Assembly: GCA_030248215.1 (NCBI GenBank) | Contig: JASANG010003337.1 | Coordinates: 248,001-312,000, forward strand | DNA length: 64,000 bases | Direction: 5' to 3' | From: Enoplolaimus lenunculus | Taxonomy: Eukaryota; Nematoda; Enoplea; Enoplida; Thoracostomopsidae | Shown here: positions 36,818 through 48,615 of the stretch, in pieces | How the letters are laid out: each line of letters opens with the position of its first letter | Position numbering within the stretch: the stretch's first letter is position 1 | The notes under the pieces: generated by a model | Databases searched by the model: none | The model's input: only the letters and a program-made list of their open reading frames with translations | What the model was told of the DNA's origin: nothing | Made by a program: the position numbers and the translations under genes

Positions 36818-36983
36818 GGCCCGTAGTCAGTTAACCTTGCTAGGAGGGGTTAAAAAATTTTCAGGAGGGGCATTCAATGATTTTTAATGACTTGTAAGCA
36901 AGGTTGAAAATTTACTAAGGTGTGCCAAAATTTTTCCAAGGGGGGCTATTAAGCACCCCTGGCTTCGCCTTGGCTACGGGCGC
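36818..36983. mobile_element. MITE, family E
   Basis: The left end GGCCCGTAGTCAGTTAACC, the centre TTGTAAGCAAGGTTGAAAAT and the right end CTTGGCTACGGGCGCGG match family E. Confidence 0.8.
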
Positions 36984-37584
36984 GGATGGAGTACATTTTC
37001 GTACCATGCATTTATAAATAAACACATTATGTTCGTTTAGTAGCTTGACTTTGATGACCAATACAAGCGTTTAAAAGTAGTGAGAATACGTTGTATGTCT
37101 GAACAAAACTTTAGGTTTTAACCCTAATCTTTAAATCAATCAAATATATTTCTCATACACAAATTTCAAAATTCCGTAGAACAGAACAACCGTTACTTGG
37201 TTGTTTTTCCCATTTTTCATAAGCCTAAGCTTAAGTCTAAGCCAAAAACTAACGGTATTAAGCCTATTTCATGTATCCAGTGATTAATTGTGCGTGAACT
37301 TTTTGGCAGGAAAAATGTAAACAAGGGTATCACGACAATTCGTCGCCCGACAACTCGTCAACCGACAACTTGTAATTTGAAATTCTATCGATTCGACATT
37401 TCGTCGACGATCACTGATCTAAAGCTTAAGCGTACGATTATGCTTAGGATTATGCTTGATTTTACGCTAATTATCTGCGAATTTTCGGAAATTGTTTCCT
37501 GAACATTGCGACAAAAGCAAAACGAAACGCATTCAAACAGATAAATTTTGCAAAATTATCCAAAATTTTACCTCAAAATTGCCG

Positions 37585-37685
37585 GAACCTCCGGCAAAAA
37601 CTATACCGGAGACGGAGCTGGAGGCCGATTTTCTGCCGGAGCCGGAGACGGAAGCAGACCTACGGTTGTACCCTGAAAAGTGCCT
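37585..37685. repeat. CGGAGACGGA-rich repeat, shared with 62.8 kb
   Basis: It contains CCGGAGACGGAGCTGG, CGATTTTCTGCCGGAGCCGG and ACGGTTGTACCCTG. The last two recur, diverged, at 62768-62815, and CGGAGACGG-type sequence also occurs near 366-412, 56215-56260 and 56510-56570. It is probably an old interspersed repeat. Confidence 0.5.
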
Positions 37686-38176
37686 TAGAAACTGCTGTGT
37701 TCAACTGTGACGCGTATACACCGCCAACCGCAAGACTTGTATTGTTTTAAAAGCCTTAAAGCTGGGTTGCATTCATAGATATGTACGTATATTAAATTCA
37801 ATAAACTAAATTAAATTTCAGCTAAACTTTTTGTTTGAAAAACAAGTATAAAGAGTGCGCACGGGTCATATTTTACGAACCATTTTTAAGTTTCGCAAAA
37901 TACCGAACCAGGACCACGGCTGCAGTACGCAGCGTTTCACACTCGTAATCGAAGCGAGCGAGAAACAAAATACCGAGTGAATTAACTCAACGCTAATAGC
38001 CTCAGTTGCGTTGAAAGTGCAAAATATTGCTGAAATTGCATGACAAATATGTTTTACAAGGAGCCAATTAGGTGCCCGCGTTGGTCCGCCCTGAGATGTG
38101 GTAGCCAAGGTACCGCTAAAGGAAACATACTTCTTATGATTAAACACAGGTATAAGCTAAACCTTTTGCAAAAAAT

Positions 38177-38386
38177 GGTCAAAACTTATACAACAGATCG
38201 CGAGGGCGGCAAGTTTTTCTGTGGGACTGTAATAGAGTAAGCTTAAGCTTTAGACTAATTTTTTTGGTTGGCTTAGGCTTAGGCTTAGGAATATGCTCAT
38301 TTTTACGCTTAGTGCGTAGGCTTAGGCTTAGGAATATGCTTATAATACTGTTCCGCCCGTGTTCTTTACATTGGCCGTAACAGTTT
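38177..38386. mobile_element. MITE, family C
   Basis: The right end CGTGTTCTTTACATTGGCC is well kept; the left end GGTCAAAACTTATACAAC is diverged. Two TTAGGC blocks are separated by AATATGCTCATTTTTACG. The conserved AGCTTAAGCTTTAGACTA lies beside the left end. Confidence 0.85.
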
Positions 38387-39416
38387 AAGAAGTACTTCAA
38401 ACGAAAACAACAAACGTCCATTTCCTATTTTAAGTTTTCTCATTTATAAATATTGTTTTTACGCTTTTTGCTTTCATGTGACAATTTTCTACAAAAAAAC
38501 CACAAGAAAACATGAGAGTTTTTCAGTAAACTTTATTCTTGCAACAAATTGATTTGTTATGTAAAAAGTTAACAACAACAAAAGCACCGCATGGAAATAA
38601 GAAGTTATAAAATATGAAAAATCATTTTTTACAAATGTTTGCAACATTTTTTGAAAACAAAACTGTCGATTACTGACGCAAATGCAGCATTTTTTAACAT
38701 TTTAGGTTCGCAATGAGTAGCGGATTTTGCCCCAAACAGGTGATTTATAAAACCAAATGTGAACGGACAAAAAATTTATATTTCAGTGACCCAAAAAAAT
38801 TAGCCATGAAACTGGTTAGCCAGAATTTTGTTCTGGACCGTGTAACGCTGTCAGAAGGGTCGTTCAACTGTTACTAATTAAACTGGAATCTATTCCTTCA
38901 CACACAGGAATGGACAGATCAACCGAATCATAAATTTGACTTTAAATATTGAACTTTGTCAACTTTTTCAAAATGAATTCATATTACCTGTATTGTCCGA
39001 CTGGAACTTGTTGAGATCAACGTGTGTTTAATGACGGATGCGTGGGAATCACCATGGCTGTGCCCCCACTCCCGCCAAATGGATCTCAACAAATTGTTTT
39101 TGGAAATCAGGTCGGGGGCAGAGGGGCTCTTTGGAATCCCACCCCTGTCCGTTCCGGCACGGGGGTTACCCCTCCCCTACAAAGCAAAGGTAACGCAGAA
39201 AAATTTTCTTTTACAACTTTGAACGAAACAGAACATGGGACGTGTGCAAGAGGAGGGATATGTCGGTAATGGGATATTCCCCCCACGCCTACTACAATTT
39301 TTACTAAGACATAACTGGGAATCCCGAGGTCACAAAATTTCTCAAACATGACAGGTTATGTCGTTTTATTTGTGATTAATCTCAGTTGAACAGTCATACT
39401 CTTTGATAGTTAATTT
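38387..39416. other. No gene clearly seen
   Basis: AT-rich to 39000, then a GC-rich patch (39030-39290) with overlapping frames on both strands. The patch has the G- and C-run texture of a repeat, not of an exon. Confidence 0.4.
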
Positions 39417-39602
39417 TGGTCAATATTACTTTAAGGGGCGTAACAGTAGATTAAGCGTATTCCTAAGTCTAAGAATAAGCGTTGCAAAAATGTGTTCCTA
39501 AGCCAGAAGCCTAAGCTTAAGCAAAAAATGTAATCTAGAGTCTAAACCTACTCTTTTATACACCCACCAGAAACCTGGACGTCCCTTAAAGTAACATTGG
39601 CC
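39417..39602. mobile_element. MITE, family A with a perfect 8-bp duplication
   Basis: The ends are GGTCAATATTACTTTAAG and TTAAAGTAACATTGGCC, with CCTAAG blocks inside. The target duplication GTTAATTT is perfect (39409-39416 and 39603-39610). Confidence 0.92.
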
Positions 39603-40014
39603 GTTAATTTGATTGCAATAATTGGCGTGTAGATTCATGTAGTACACGGTCCGCGATGTGTCAAAAAATAACTTTTTTACCAATGACATTTTGCCCCACT
39701 CCATTCCGAGATCCTGGATCCGCCACTGAGTGCATTTAAAGCTGCCTATTTTATCGAACTATTTTGGCAACCTAACGCATTTTAGGATGTCCAACAGTTC
39801 AGAGGATTGCTGCGATTGTCAAGTACCACCTTTGCGGCATTATTGAGTAACACTGGGATGTTTAGCAGAAATAATTCAAATTCTAAATTGAGCACTAAAA
39901 ACATTTAATTTGACAACAATGTTTACATATTTAAAAAACATTTTTCGATAGCAAAACTGTTTGCTAGCAACCACCGCAGAACATAACAAATTTCAATCAG
40001 GCCGCTTCGTTAGG

Positions 40015-40600
40015 CCCTCAAAAATTGCGTTTAGCTTCTCGCTCGCTTCGCTCACGATGTTGTTAATTGTTCCATTTTCAAAACGTTTTCCTGTGGTGCA
40101 GTTCAAAGGAAAACACATAGTCAAATAACCCAACCTAATCAGCTCAAAATTGGACATTGTAAAAATTGAGCAAAGCTTTACAACACATGTGCTGGAACGA
40201 ATCTCCGGTTTGGCGATTTAGACCCAGTAGTTCATGAATAAAAACGTTTTGAGACTGTTACGCAAAGAGGTATTTACCACTGAAACAATGTATCAAATCG
40301 CATCCTAAACCCAAGTTACAAACGTTCGCTTACTCTGTTTCAACTCCCAGACAAAAATACGCCCGTAAAGACTCCAAATGTGAGGTTCTGAACTAGAATT
40401 AAAGATAATAGAGTGTAGCTTTTTGATCGCTTCGTTCGTGATAGTTTGTTCAAGTCGTGTACACGTGGCGAACACTTCGGTCTGTACTCCAGCTACCCAA
40501 CTGGCCAGAAAGTTACGGGATTTAAAGAAGAACTCTGAATTTGGTCTCGGAGTCGTCCTGGAAAGCGTGGCCAACCTCATATATCCCGCATTTAGATGGG
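40015..40600. repeat. Interspersed repeat, family M
   Basis: It has TTCTCGCTCGCTTCGCTCAC, GAATCTCCGGTTTGGCGATT, GACTGTTACGCAAAGAGG, GAATTTGGTCTCGGAGTCG and CCAACCTCATATATCCCGC, in the same order as 9985-10440. Confidence 0.6.
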
Positions 40601-41735
40601 TCACAGCTGAGTTCTACACTCAAAATAATATTTCTGCTATTAAAAAAAATTTCTCATATAAAAAAAAAAATTCATATTTCCTTTTTAAAAAAATCAGAAA
40701 AGTTTTGATAAGTTTGTATCTTTTCCGTTATTTTCAATAACTTCAGTTTTAAACTGAAACCAAGGCATGGATCTTGCAGGTTGCGGACCGTGAATTCAAA
40801 TTTCTCGGTACGCCACTATGCCCGTGTAGTTAATATTATCCGCTAATATAGACTATACATTAAACCAGCCGTCTAACATTCGAGAAAATTGAGTTTGTTG
40901 TCCCGCAACCAGAAAGTAGAGAATGTAGAGAATTTATTGAAGCAACGGGGCAAATTTTTTCAATCATTTCAAAAAATCCTAAGCCAGGAACCGGAAATGA
41001 CAGTAAACGGCAACGCATCTTCTGACCAACCATACTGGACGGCCCCACGAAAATTCTCGCTGCTATCCAAACTCTATTCGATAGCATAAATTAACATTCA
41101 TCATATGCGAACTGTTCAAAACAATATGGTTAAAAAATGTACATTTCATGACATTTTACAAATTTGACCAAAATCCCAAGGTTTTTAACCAGTTTTATTT
41201 GATTAAAACCTACCAGCGGTGGATGCACAGGTTCAAACAGGTCTTTGTATTCACAAAACATCTGGAAATTCGAGGCAATAAAAACAACCCGTAATCAACA
41301 TGGGGCGTCTATAAAGGCACGGATAGACGGGATATATTCTGTCCCAAAATTTCTTAAGAAGTAAGAAAAGTTAGTTTTATAAGCTTTACAATAACCGTTT
41401 GGATTCTAGAAGAAACTAATTTTGTTTTAGGCTTTGTCGACCAGAGTTGAAAGCCTAACACTGCGCCTCTGGTGAGCAATAATGCTGCGGTAGAGACCGC
41501 TTGTGTTTATACCATAATATTGAGTAATTTGAGCAAATATGATATTTTTATAGCTGATTTTAAAAGAAATTTTTTGATGGTTTTCAGGGATTTTATGCCC
41601 ATTTATAGATTTTATTACCTAAGAACCAAATATACCGTAAATCATAAAATTATATGTTCGAAAGCGGAAAATTTCGTTCATTAATAAATCCAAAAAAATC
41701 AACGAAAAGCCAGGAGAGAAAGACAAATCGCCGGG
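40601..41735. other. No gene seen
   Basis: AT-rich, with an A-rich stretch at 40640-40700 leading later into the A/C-only tract. Confidence 0.45.
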
Positions 41736-41917
41736 AACCAAACAAAAACCCAAAAAACAACCCCCCCCCCCCCCCCCACCCCACAAAACCCACACCCCAC
41801 ACAAAAAAAAAAAACCACCAAACACAAAAAAAAAAAACAAACCAACAACCAAAAAAAAAAAAAACAAAAACAAAAACAAACACAACAACAACACAAACCA
41901 AAAAACAAACACACAAA
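41736..41917. repeat. 182-base tract of only A and C
   Basis: From 41736 to 41917 the plus strand has no G and no T. It begins with a run of 17 C (41761-41777), then A-runs of 9-14 separated by C. The complementary strand is pure G/T. The bias continues more loosely to about 41970. Confidence 0.95.
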
Positions 41918-42510
41918 GACACACAAAAAAAAGAACAAAACAATCGACAAATAAACAAAAAAAACAAATACGGGTACCTGCCGGCGACTAAGTGAAAAAG
42001 TTAGCGGCATATACAGATTAAACAAAAAATGCCACATAAGTGCAATTGCAAATATTGTTCAGCCGAGTTGAAGTTTTACGCGTCTGAGTATAAGAAACAA
42101 TGCGAATTCGCAAAGTGTTCTTACTACAGTCGCTGCAAGTACAGGCTTAAATTTTGAAGCGATAACTCAAAAAAAGTTAAACAATATACGCTATGGCGTC
42201 AAAAAATTGATATTTCAAGTGAGCGACAGAGTAAAAACGTTGACACAAAATGTTGTAGTCTTTATTTATTTTTCGGCTTGACGTCAAATGGAATAACAAC
42301 AGGGAACGCCGTATATTTTGAAATTGTGATACCGTTTTTGCGGTTGGGTATTACAATTAATTATCAATAGCGCAACGAAAACAGTATTAACTTTTTGAAA
42401 TGGTTACAAGAGATGTAATAAGTTTTAAAAGTACGCGTAGCAGATTAAAGTTTTCAATATTATCCAAGCATTTTTTATAATTTACACAAGATAAATACTT
42501 GCGCATCTAG

Positions 42511-42803
42511 GGGGAAGGCGCGGGGGGCGTACTGCCAGCATCAGAAATTTTTTTGTGATAAAATGGTATATGATGCCTACCTTACAATTTTCGTTCTCAG
42601 AAAATGTTTTGCAAAAAAGAGATAAGGTCCATAATTTTTCCATCAGAAATTTTTTGTGACGGCATGATAACGTCGTTATCTTAATACAATTTTTCCCATC
42701 AGAAAATTGACCGGTGATAAAAGGATTAGGCCCTTGCTTTACATTTCATAACATTTAACACCCACGGCCGCCCTGTGACAAATTCATAGATCGGCGGCGA
42801 CTG
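42511..42803. mobile_element. Family F element, longer and internally duplicated
   Basis: The ends GCATCTAGGGGGAAGG and GATCGGCGGCGACTGTG match loosely. The AAATTTTTTGTGA motif occurs twice inside, suggesting an internal duplication. Confidence 0.55.
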
Positions 42804-42989
42804 TGTATGCAAAACGGCATGTTAACGTATAATTTACGAGTCTCCAACGTTTAGTTTACGCTTAAAATATATCATCAAAAATAATGTTAGTAGAAGCGTT
42901 TAGATAAATTATAGACTAAAAATCTTTCATAAACTAAAGTATTTTTAAACGACGATTCAGTGTGCGAAAAGTTTGTGAAAATGAGTTAA

Positions 42990-43262
42990 ACCCTTATTCA
43001 CACGAGCAAGTTTTCGCTGCGAGAACTTGTAGCTGCAAATTGCACGCAGAACCTGCAATTTTCATCAGCCAATGAGAAAGAGACTGCAATAAATTCTGTG
43101 CACTTGCATGGTTGTTCACACATGTGAACTAAATTCTTGCCTAAGATTTTCAATAAAATATATGTTGATACAAGTTTTTCGAACGAGATTTTGGACAAAA
43201 TTTGCAAGTGCAAGTTGCAGCGGCAAGTTCTTGCAGCAGAAATATTCACGTGTGAATAGGGC
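42990..43262. mobile_element. MITE, family G with TAA duplication
   Basis: The ends are ACCCTTATTCACACGAGC and ACGTGTGAATAGGGC, flanked by TAA on both sides (42987-42989 and 43263-43265). The subterminal GCGAGAACTTGTAGCTGCAA pairs with the right side. A 3-bp TAA target fits the PIF/Harbinger superfamily. Confidence 0.9.
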
Positions 43263-43309
43263 TAAATTGGCATCAAATAAAATGTCTCGGTTACTTTCGT
43301 TCAGAGTGG

Positions 43310-43420
43310 GACTTTACCCGCAGGTACCCGCACTTGTAAACGGGGGTCGGTAAAAAAAATTTAAGGCTTGAGGGTATACTAGCGGGTAACAGTTTTTACC
43401 CGCGGTAAGCTTTTAAGTTT
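43310..43420. repeat. Second region with CGGGTA/TACCCG motifs
   Basis: TTTACCCGCAGGTACCCGC and TTTTTACCCGCGGTAAGC resemble the blocks at 28.4-28.8 kb. Boundaries cannot be set. Confidence 0.5.
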
Positions 43421-43911
43421 TACTGTGGAAGATATATGCTATTGCCGCGTTATTTCTGGATGGGTACCCTTGGTGGTGCTGGTGACAACACAAACATTCA
43501 TCATATATATTTTATGTATTTTGTTTATTTGGTATGACAAATTATGTCTTAAAATAAACATTTAACAAAAACCAATCAATTTTGTTGCAAAAATACCGCA
43601 ATAAATTTGCTCATTTCGTCGTCGGAAACAAAATATCGCAAAATATAAATATTTTTGTGTTATTTTGAGATTTTACGACCTGGGAATTTGACAAAAGCAT
43701 ACATTGTACCAGCTTGCGATCTGCATATATCGAGCGATTCATCCGAACTAATCATCATCTCCCCAATATAGTAAATTACGGCAAATATTGAATGCGAAAA
43801 TAATCATTTTAATTTCTATGCCATGACATTAATCTGATCCGTAAACCATGATTATATTTCAGGACGTTGTGTTCCTTTCGATTCCGCTATCCTACCGGTT
43901 ATTCTTAAGTC

Positions 43912-44110
43912 GTCCCATGAATAAAACACGGCTGGATAGTTCTCCAGCGGGACAGTAATAGAGTCAGTTTAAGTTTTTGACTAACTTTTTAGTTTAGCTT
44001 TAAGCTTAGGCTAAGGAATAGGCTCATCCTTACGCTTTGGCTTAGGCTTTAGGCTTAGGCTTAGGAATATGCTTATACTACTGTTCCGGCCCTGTTCTAA
44101 TGCATGGGCC
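43912..44110. mobile_element. MITE, family B
   Basis: The left end GTCCCATGAATAAAACACG is diverged; the right end is CCCTGTTCTAATGCATGGGCC in part. TTAGGC blocks lie inside. The flanks CTTAAGTC and CTAAAGTC match at seven of eight bases. Confidence 0.9.
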
Positions 44111-44804
44111 CTAAAGTCTGTAACGGTTGATGGCTTATGGTTTCTTCAGAAATTTTGGGTACAGATATATCCCCCCATATCTCTGCCATTGCACACGCTC
44201 ATGACGTTGATATTACGTTTTTTTGCAATGTCCAAATTAACGAAACCAAAAATGACTTTCGGTAAGAGTCAGTAGCGTTGCCACGGCGGTTAGGTTTTCA
44301 AAATCTTCCGCTGTTATATTTGATCCGGGCTTTCGACGCTTTTTCACTTAAACATTACCCCCTTTTCCAAAATTCTGGCTATTCTCATGGTAAAATAGCA
44401 TGCAAACTGGGGTGTATTAAAACTCTGTATTTCTTGCCACAATCAGCAATTTCTTATTACCGCCTCTGCGTTATCCCAGTGATAAAAGAATGTAAATTTT
44501 GCCGATTCGTTTTTTTAAGTTTTCAAAAAGCTAAAATCTTATTAATGGGCGGAGTCTATGACCTATAATAAAATGTCGAGAACAAAATATTTTGTTTATT
44601 CATTAGCCAAACCCAAATTTTCATGGATAGTTTTCAATTTTACCCAACTTTGCTTGCCTTTATGCTGAATTAACGGCATGCAATATTGCCATAAACGGAA
44701 TCGTGTGCAATGAGAGTGAAATGCGGTTCGTCTTGAATTTCTAAAGGCGAACATAAAACAAGTTTTCCGGGGTTGAAAATGATCGCTGTCCGGATCCTGA
44801 AGGT

Positions 44805-45020
44805 TCAAACCTTTTCTGGTTTATGACGCTCGTGCTCGCAAACACGAAATAAAATCTCGGCTACGACGTCTCTGCCCATCTGACCAGCAGATAGTTTGCT
44901 TTGCAATATTTGAAGCATTATAGCAAGTGAAATGTTTTGCAAATATATTCGGTACAAAAACGTTGATCCATCATTATCGCGCCTACCGGACGCTATCCTC
45001 AAGTTTGCACCGGTACCCAA
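44805..45020 (-). CDS. Unrecognised open stretch, possible exon or gene remnant
   Basis: This minus-strand open frame has higher GC content than its surroundings. It includes the pieces ISLAIMLQILQSKLSAGQ and MGRDVVAEILFRVCEHERHK and ends at AAAAGGTTTGA, which can be read as a weak donor or as a stop. The same frame reopens below the stop for another 45 codons or so, as expected of either a decayed gene or chance. No pyrimidine-rich acceptor precedes it and no family is recognised. Confidence 0.2.
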   Translation of the reverse strand: MGTGANLRIASGRRDNDGSTFLYRIYLQNISLAIMLQILQSKLSAGQMGRDVVAEILFRVCEHERHKPEKV

Positions 45021-45252
45021 CTTCCATACATGCAGTTTGATTCAATTTCAATAAATTTTTGAACCCAAATTCAAAGTTTGATCTAAAGTTCAACATCAAA
45101 ATAATTAAAATAATTTTCTTCCAACCATATTTATGCGAACACAAGTGTTTTTTTGCTATTGAAACACAAGTTCGCTGGCGCGAAATCGCGAAAAATACCA
45201 ACACTTGACAGTTTTGACACAAATTAAGATACTTGAATGCAACTTTGAACAT

Positions 45253-45352
45253 TAAAAATTGCAAATATTGTAAAAGTTTTGCTAAAATAAAACTGCAGTG
45301 AAAATTGCAAATATTGTAAATGTGTGTTTTGCTAAAATAAAACTGCAGTGAA
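45253..45352. repeat. Two-copy tandem duplication
   Basis: A unit of about 52 bp containing AAATTGCAAATATTGTAAA and TTTTGCTAAAATAAAACTG occurs twice in direct order, nearly unchanged. Confidence 0.85.
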
Positions 45353-45949
45353 GCTATTTCTAGCGTTGTTCTAAAAACAAAATGGAACCTTTGCATAAAC
45401 CGCCGATGATCAAAGGGCATTGAAATATTTGTTCAAGTGCTTGATGGCTGATCCAGTGCACAAAGTTCCCAAGGGGTCTTCCGCAATATATAACAGCGGT
45501 AAAAACAACTCGAGCGCAAAGCGAACGGAAGATAAACAAAAACTTAGCGTTAGCCCAATGATACAAAGTTTTATAATTGGTTCCTCTTAGGGACCAAACT
45601 ATAGGCCTGGGTGACTTTCTTTTGACTCTGACAAATGTCAATGTTTACAGCAAAAAACAAACACCCAGTGGAAACAGTTTAGCTATTTTTGTTAGTTTAT
45701 TTAAAACATATTCGAATTGTGATCAGATATACAATGGCAACGTTTTTGTACTAAACTTATAACTTGTCAGCTTACTTAAATTTAAAACAAGAATAAAAAT
45801 AACGAACTGTTTGATAAAAACATTATTTGAATGCTAAGCCAAAACGCCTTTAAGCCATTATCTTCATTTTTTTCACAAACTAAATAAAAATTTCGTTTCA
45901 TTAATATATTTTGCATAAACATTTGATTACAATCCTACGTCATTTCGGC

Positions 45950-46035
45950 ATGCTTAAGTTTGAGCCTATTCTTAGCCTAAAAAGCGTAAGCGTCAGCCTA
46001 AACCTAAGACTAAAGTTTTGCCAAAACCTAAAAGT
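45950..46035. repeat. Degenerate TTAGGC-type remnant
   Basis: Scattered CCTAAG/CCTAAA hexamers without recognisable termini, probably the core of an old A/B/C element. Similar short remnants lie near 18810-18850, 19835-19915, 23080-23110, 26790-26840, 29758-29810, 30605-30690, 37218-37265 and 37420-37465. Confidence 0.5.
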
Positions 46036-46215
46036 TTTCAAAGCTGGAGTCACGTATAACAACGCAGTGTGTGCCAACATACATTAATTTAAGTATCATG
46101 AACAGAAATGTTGATTTGCAGGTAAAGTATATGCTAATTAATCACAGTTATATTTCAAAATAGGTAAATGTATCTGGCAATGCTTTGTTAAAGTAAGAGT
46201 GGATGATGAATACTA

Positions 46216-46488
46216 ACAAGAGTATGCAACTGGGTACATTCTGTGTAGAAAAGAATGTTCCGGACACGTGTTGCGTTCTTGGCCTCCCCCCTTTATTTAG
46301 ATGGGGGTACAACCTGAGCGAACCATGACACTTTTTGTATCTGACAACAAATTGGTCCACATGTAATTTAATTTAGAGCTATTGCATGTGACAGCAACCC
46401 CTCCTCTAAACAAAGGGGGTCGGCCAAAAACGCAACGCCCGGTGATACATTTTGTACCATGCGAAACCCCAACAGTTGCACACTCTTG
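46216..46488. mobile_element. Inverted-repeat element, family K
   Basis: The ends are CAAGAGTATGCAACTGGG and CAGTTGCACACTCTTG. GTGTTGCGTTCTTGGCCTCC pairs with GTCGGCCAAAAACGCAACGC. A minisatellite starts about 70 bp downstream. Confidence 0.8.
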
Positions 46489-46557
46489 TATCATGCACTC
46501 TTGGTTAAAGTCATCACTAACACCGAGTTTCTCTGTGACTTTAAGTCACAAGATGCG

Positions 46558-46790
46558 CATTAACCGGAGGGCCCTGGTTTTGTGGTCTGCGCATCAACCG
46601 GAGGGCCCTCGTTTTGTCGTCTGGCATCAACCGGAGGGCCCTGGTTTTGTCGTCTGCGCATCAACCGGAGGTCCCTGGTTTTGTCGTCTGGCATCAACCG
46701 GAGGGCCCTGGTTTTGTCGGCTGGCATCAACCGGAGGGCCCTGGTTTTGTGGTCTGCGCATACACCGGAGGGCCCTGATTTTGTGGTCGG
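46558..46790. repeat. 31-33-bp minisatellite
   Basis: About seven units of CATCAACCGGAGGGCCCTGG followed by TTTTGTCGTCTG, alternating with or without GCG. The length variation between units (31 versus 33) shifts frames, yet long frames exist on both strands by chance. Confidence 0.92.
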
Positions 46791-47052
46791 AAAAAATTCG
46801 CGTACGAGCCAAAACGTTGAAAACAAATATTTATTAAAAAATAGCAATCAATTTACTACAAATGGCTTTGCAATTCTCTCGCCTGGATCTCTACTCTGGC
46901 GAGGTTTTACGGCGTAAATATCCCTGTGTTGACTTTAGCATTGTGGTTAGAAGCATGTCTTGTAGCACGTTTAATATAATTTCACAATTTCGTTCAGCTT
47001 GCGCATACAAAACCACGGCTGCCTCTAACGATCATAGCCACAGCTGTCCAGT

Positions 47053-47210
47053 CGGACCCGTAGCCAAGACGTGGGGCAGGGGAGTTCAGCGCAAACTGGA
47101 AAATTTTGGGACCAAAGTTTTCAACCTTGCTTGTAACTCATTGAAAACCTTGACTAATCCTCGTGAATAAATATTAGCCCCCCTAGCAAGGTGAGCTGGC
47201 TAAGGGCCTG
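47053..47210. mobile_element. MITE, family E (opposite orientation)
   Basis: The ends are CGGACCCGTAGCCAAGACG and GTGAGCTGGCTAAGGGCC. The flanks TGTCCAGT and TGTTCAGT are an 8-bp duplication with one mismatch. Confidence 0.85.
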
Positions 47211-47500
47211 TGTTCAGTGTCGTGTTCCTGATTAATTTCAAGTCAACTACGTTAGGTTTAGCACATACGTTGGGTGTTCTGAATACCAGCTGATCCCAAG
47301 CAAGCAAGCAAGCGATAATCTAAATATTTGATGCGGCTCTGTCAATATTTGGTAACCGAACACAATAATAAATAAAGTATCTATCAGACACAACACTACG
47401 TTTAGCATATGGACATCCGCCTATCTGAATCTGTTGTGAAATGAACGAACGAAAATCTTAAGCTAAATTGTACTATTTCGCAGCTTATTAATTAGAATAA

Positions 47501-47771
47501 AGCTTTATTCACACGTGCAAGTTTTTGTTGCGAGAACTTGCAGCCGAAACTTGCACTTACAAGTTCTGATCAAAATTGTGGTGAAAAAACTGGCAGCTGC
47601 AAATAATTCATTAAAAATCACAGCTAGGATTGTACATCACGTGTGAATAACCATACAAGTTCACTGAATTTATGGCAGCCGCTTTCTCATAAGCTGATGA
47701 AAAGCAAGTTTTGCGTGGAATTGGCAGCTGCAAGTTCTCGCAGCAAAAACTTGCAGGTGTAAATATGGCTT
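47501..47771. mobile_element. MITE, family G with TAA duplication
   Basis: The ends are AGCTTTATTCACACGTGC and CAGGTGTAAATATGGCTT, flanked by TAA (47498-47500 and 47772-47774). The subterminal AGAACTTGCAGC and GCTGCAAGTTCTCGCAGC pair. Confidence 0.88.
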
Positions 47772-47833
47772 TAAAATCTCAGATTCTTGTTTAGACTTCG
47801 ACATTTTTCCGCTATCCGTTGCGAAGGACTAGC

Positions 47834-48018
47834 GTTCATATTCTCAAATGTATATAGCAACTATCATCAGTTAGTAATAGGGTTTCAAACTCACTAACTA
47901 TTGCAGTTGCTGCACTCAAAATTAGTACAGCAGTAGAGCAAATCGTCTGCGAAAAATGTACCGAATTGTGAGCCTCAGCGATCTCTTATAGGTGCTGCAT
48001 ACATTTGAAAATACGGGC
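47834..48018. mobile_element. Interspersed repeat, family J
   Basis: TTCATATTCTCAAATGTATA opens and ACATTTGAAAATACGGGC closes it. The interior CAACTATCATCAGTTAGTAA and CAGCAGTAGAGCAAATC match the 30.3 kb copy. Confidence 0.78.
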
Positions 48019-48615
48019 AGCCTTGGCCATGGTAATTTCCACTTTCAGTTTACATCGTGCAATCAAAGACAGTGACGGATTTGAATTAAGCTACATATGA
48101 TATGTGCTTTGGAGCATCAAAAAAATATAAAGCTATTTTTGTATTAAGGTGTGGCAAAACAATATTTAATCCATACTTGTTTGTCTTTCATAGGAAATTC
48201 ATAGTAAACTTGGATAATTTGATAAGGAATATAAGGTATATAGATTTTAAAAAAATTCCATAAGGTTTGCTTAAAAAATCAACTTACATCGCTAATTACA
48301 AAAGTGAAAGTCAAATATTTAAGTATGTTACGAAATACAGCACGGTTAATAGCGTAAATACGTCAAAAAGTTGTGAAATTTTAGTTTTCAATATTTTAAT
48401 TTTTTAATAAAACTGTTTACTGCTTTTATGTTGGTTTGTACTTAATTACAATATTACCTTAAGGCAAAAAACAACGCACAGCTGTACAAGGTTTCTAAAA
48501 TTTACGGCAGATATTATACAGTAGTGACAAGATTAATCCGGCAATTAGAGAATGATTGTTAAAAATTATGAATGATTGTAGTAGATTTATAACTGAATTA
48601 AATTAACAAACCAAG

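Larger units (their letters stand above)
44119..46215. other. Unique DNA with weak open frames
   Basis: Apart from the minus-strand candidate near 44.9 kb and the tandem duplication near 45.3 kb, no gene is supported. Confidence 0.4.

Noticed and set aside
37866-38147. 93-codon minus-strand frame
   Set aside because: No recognisable content, an overlapping frame on the other strand, and a family C element directly beside it.
41619-42037. Hydrophobic Phe/Val/Cys-rich frames of 100-112 codons
   Set aside because: They are translations of the A/C-only tract read on the other strand, not membrane proteins.
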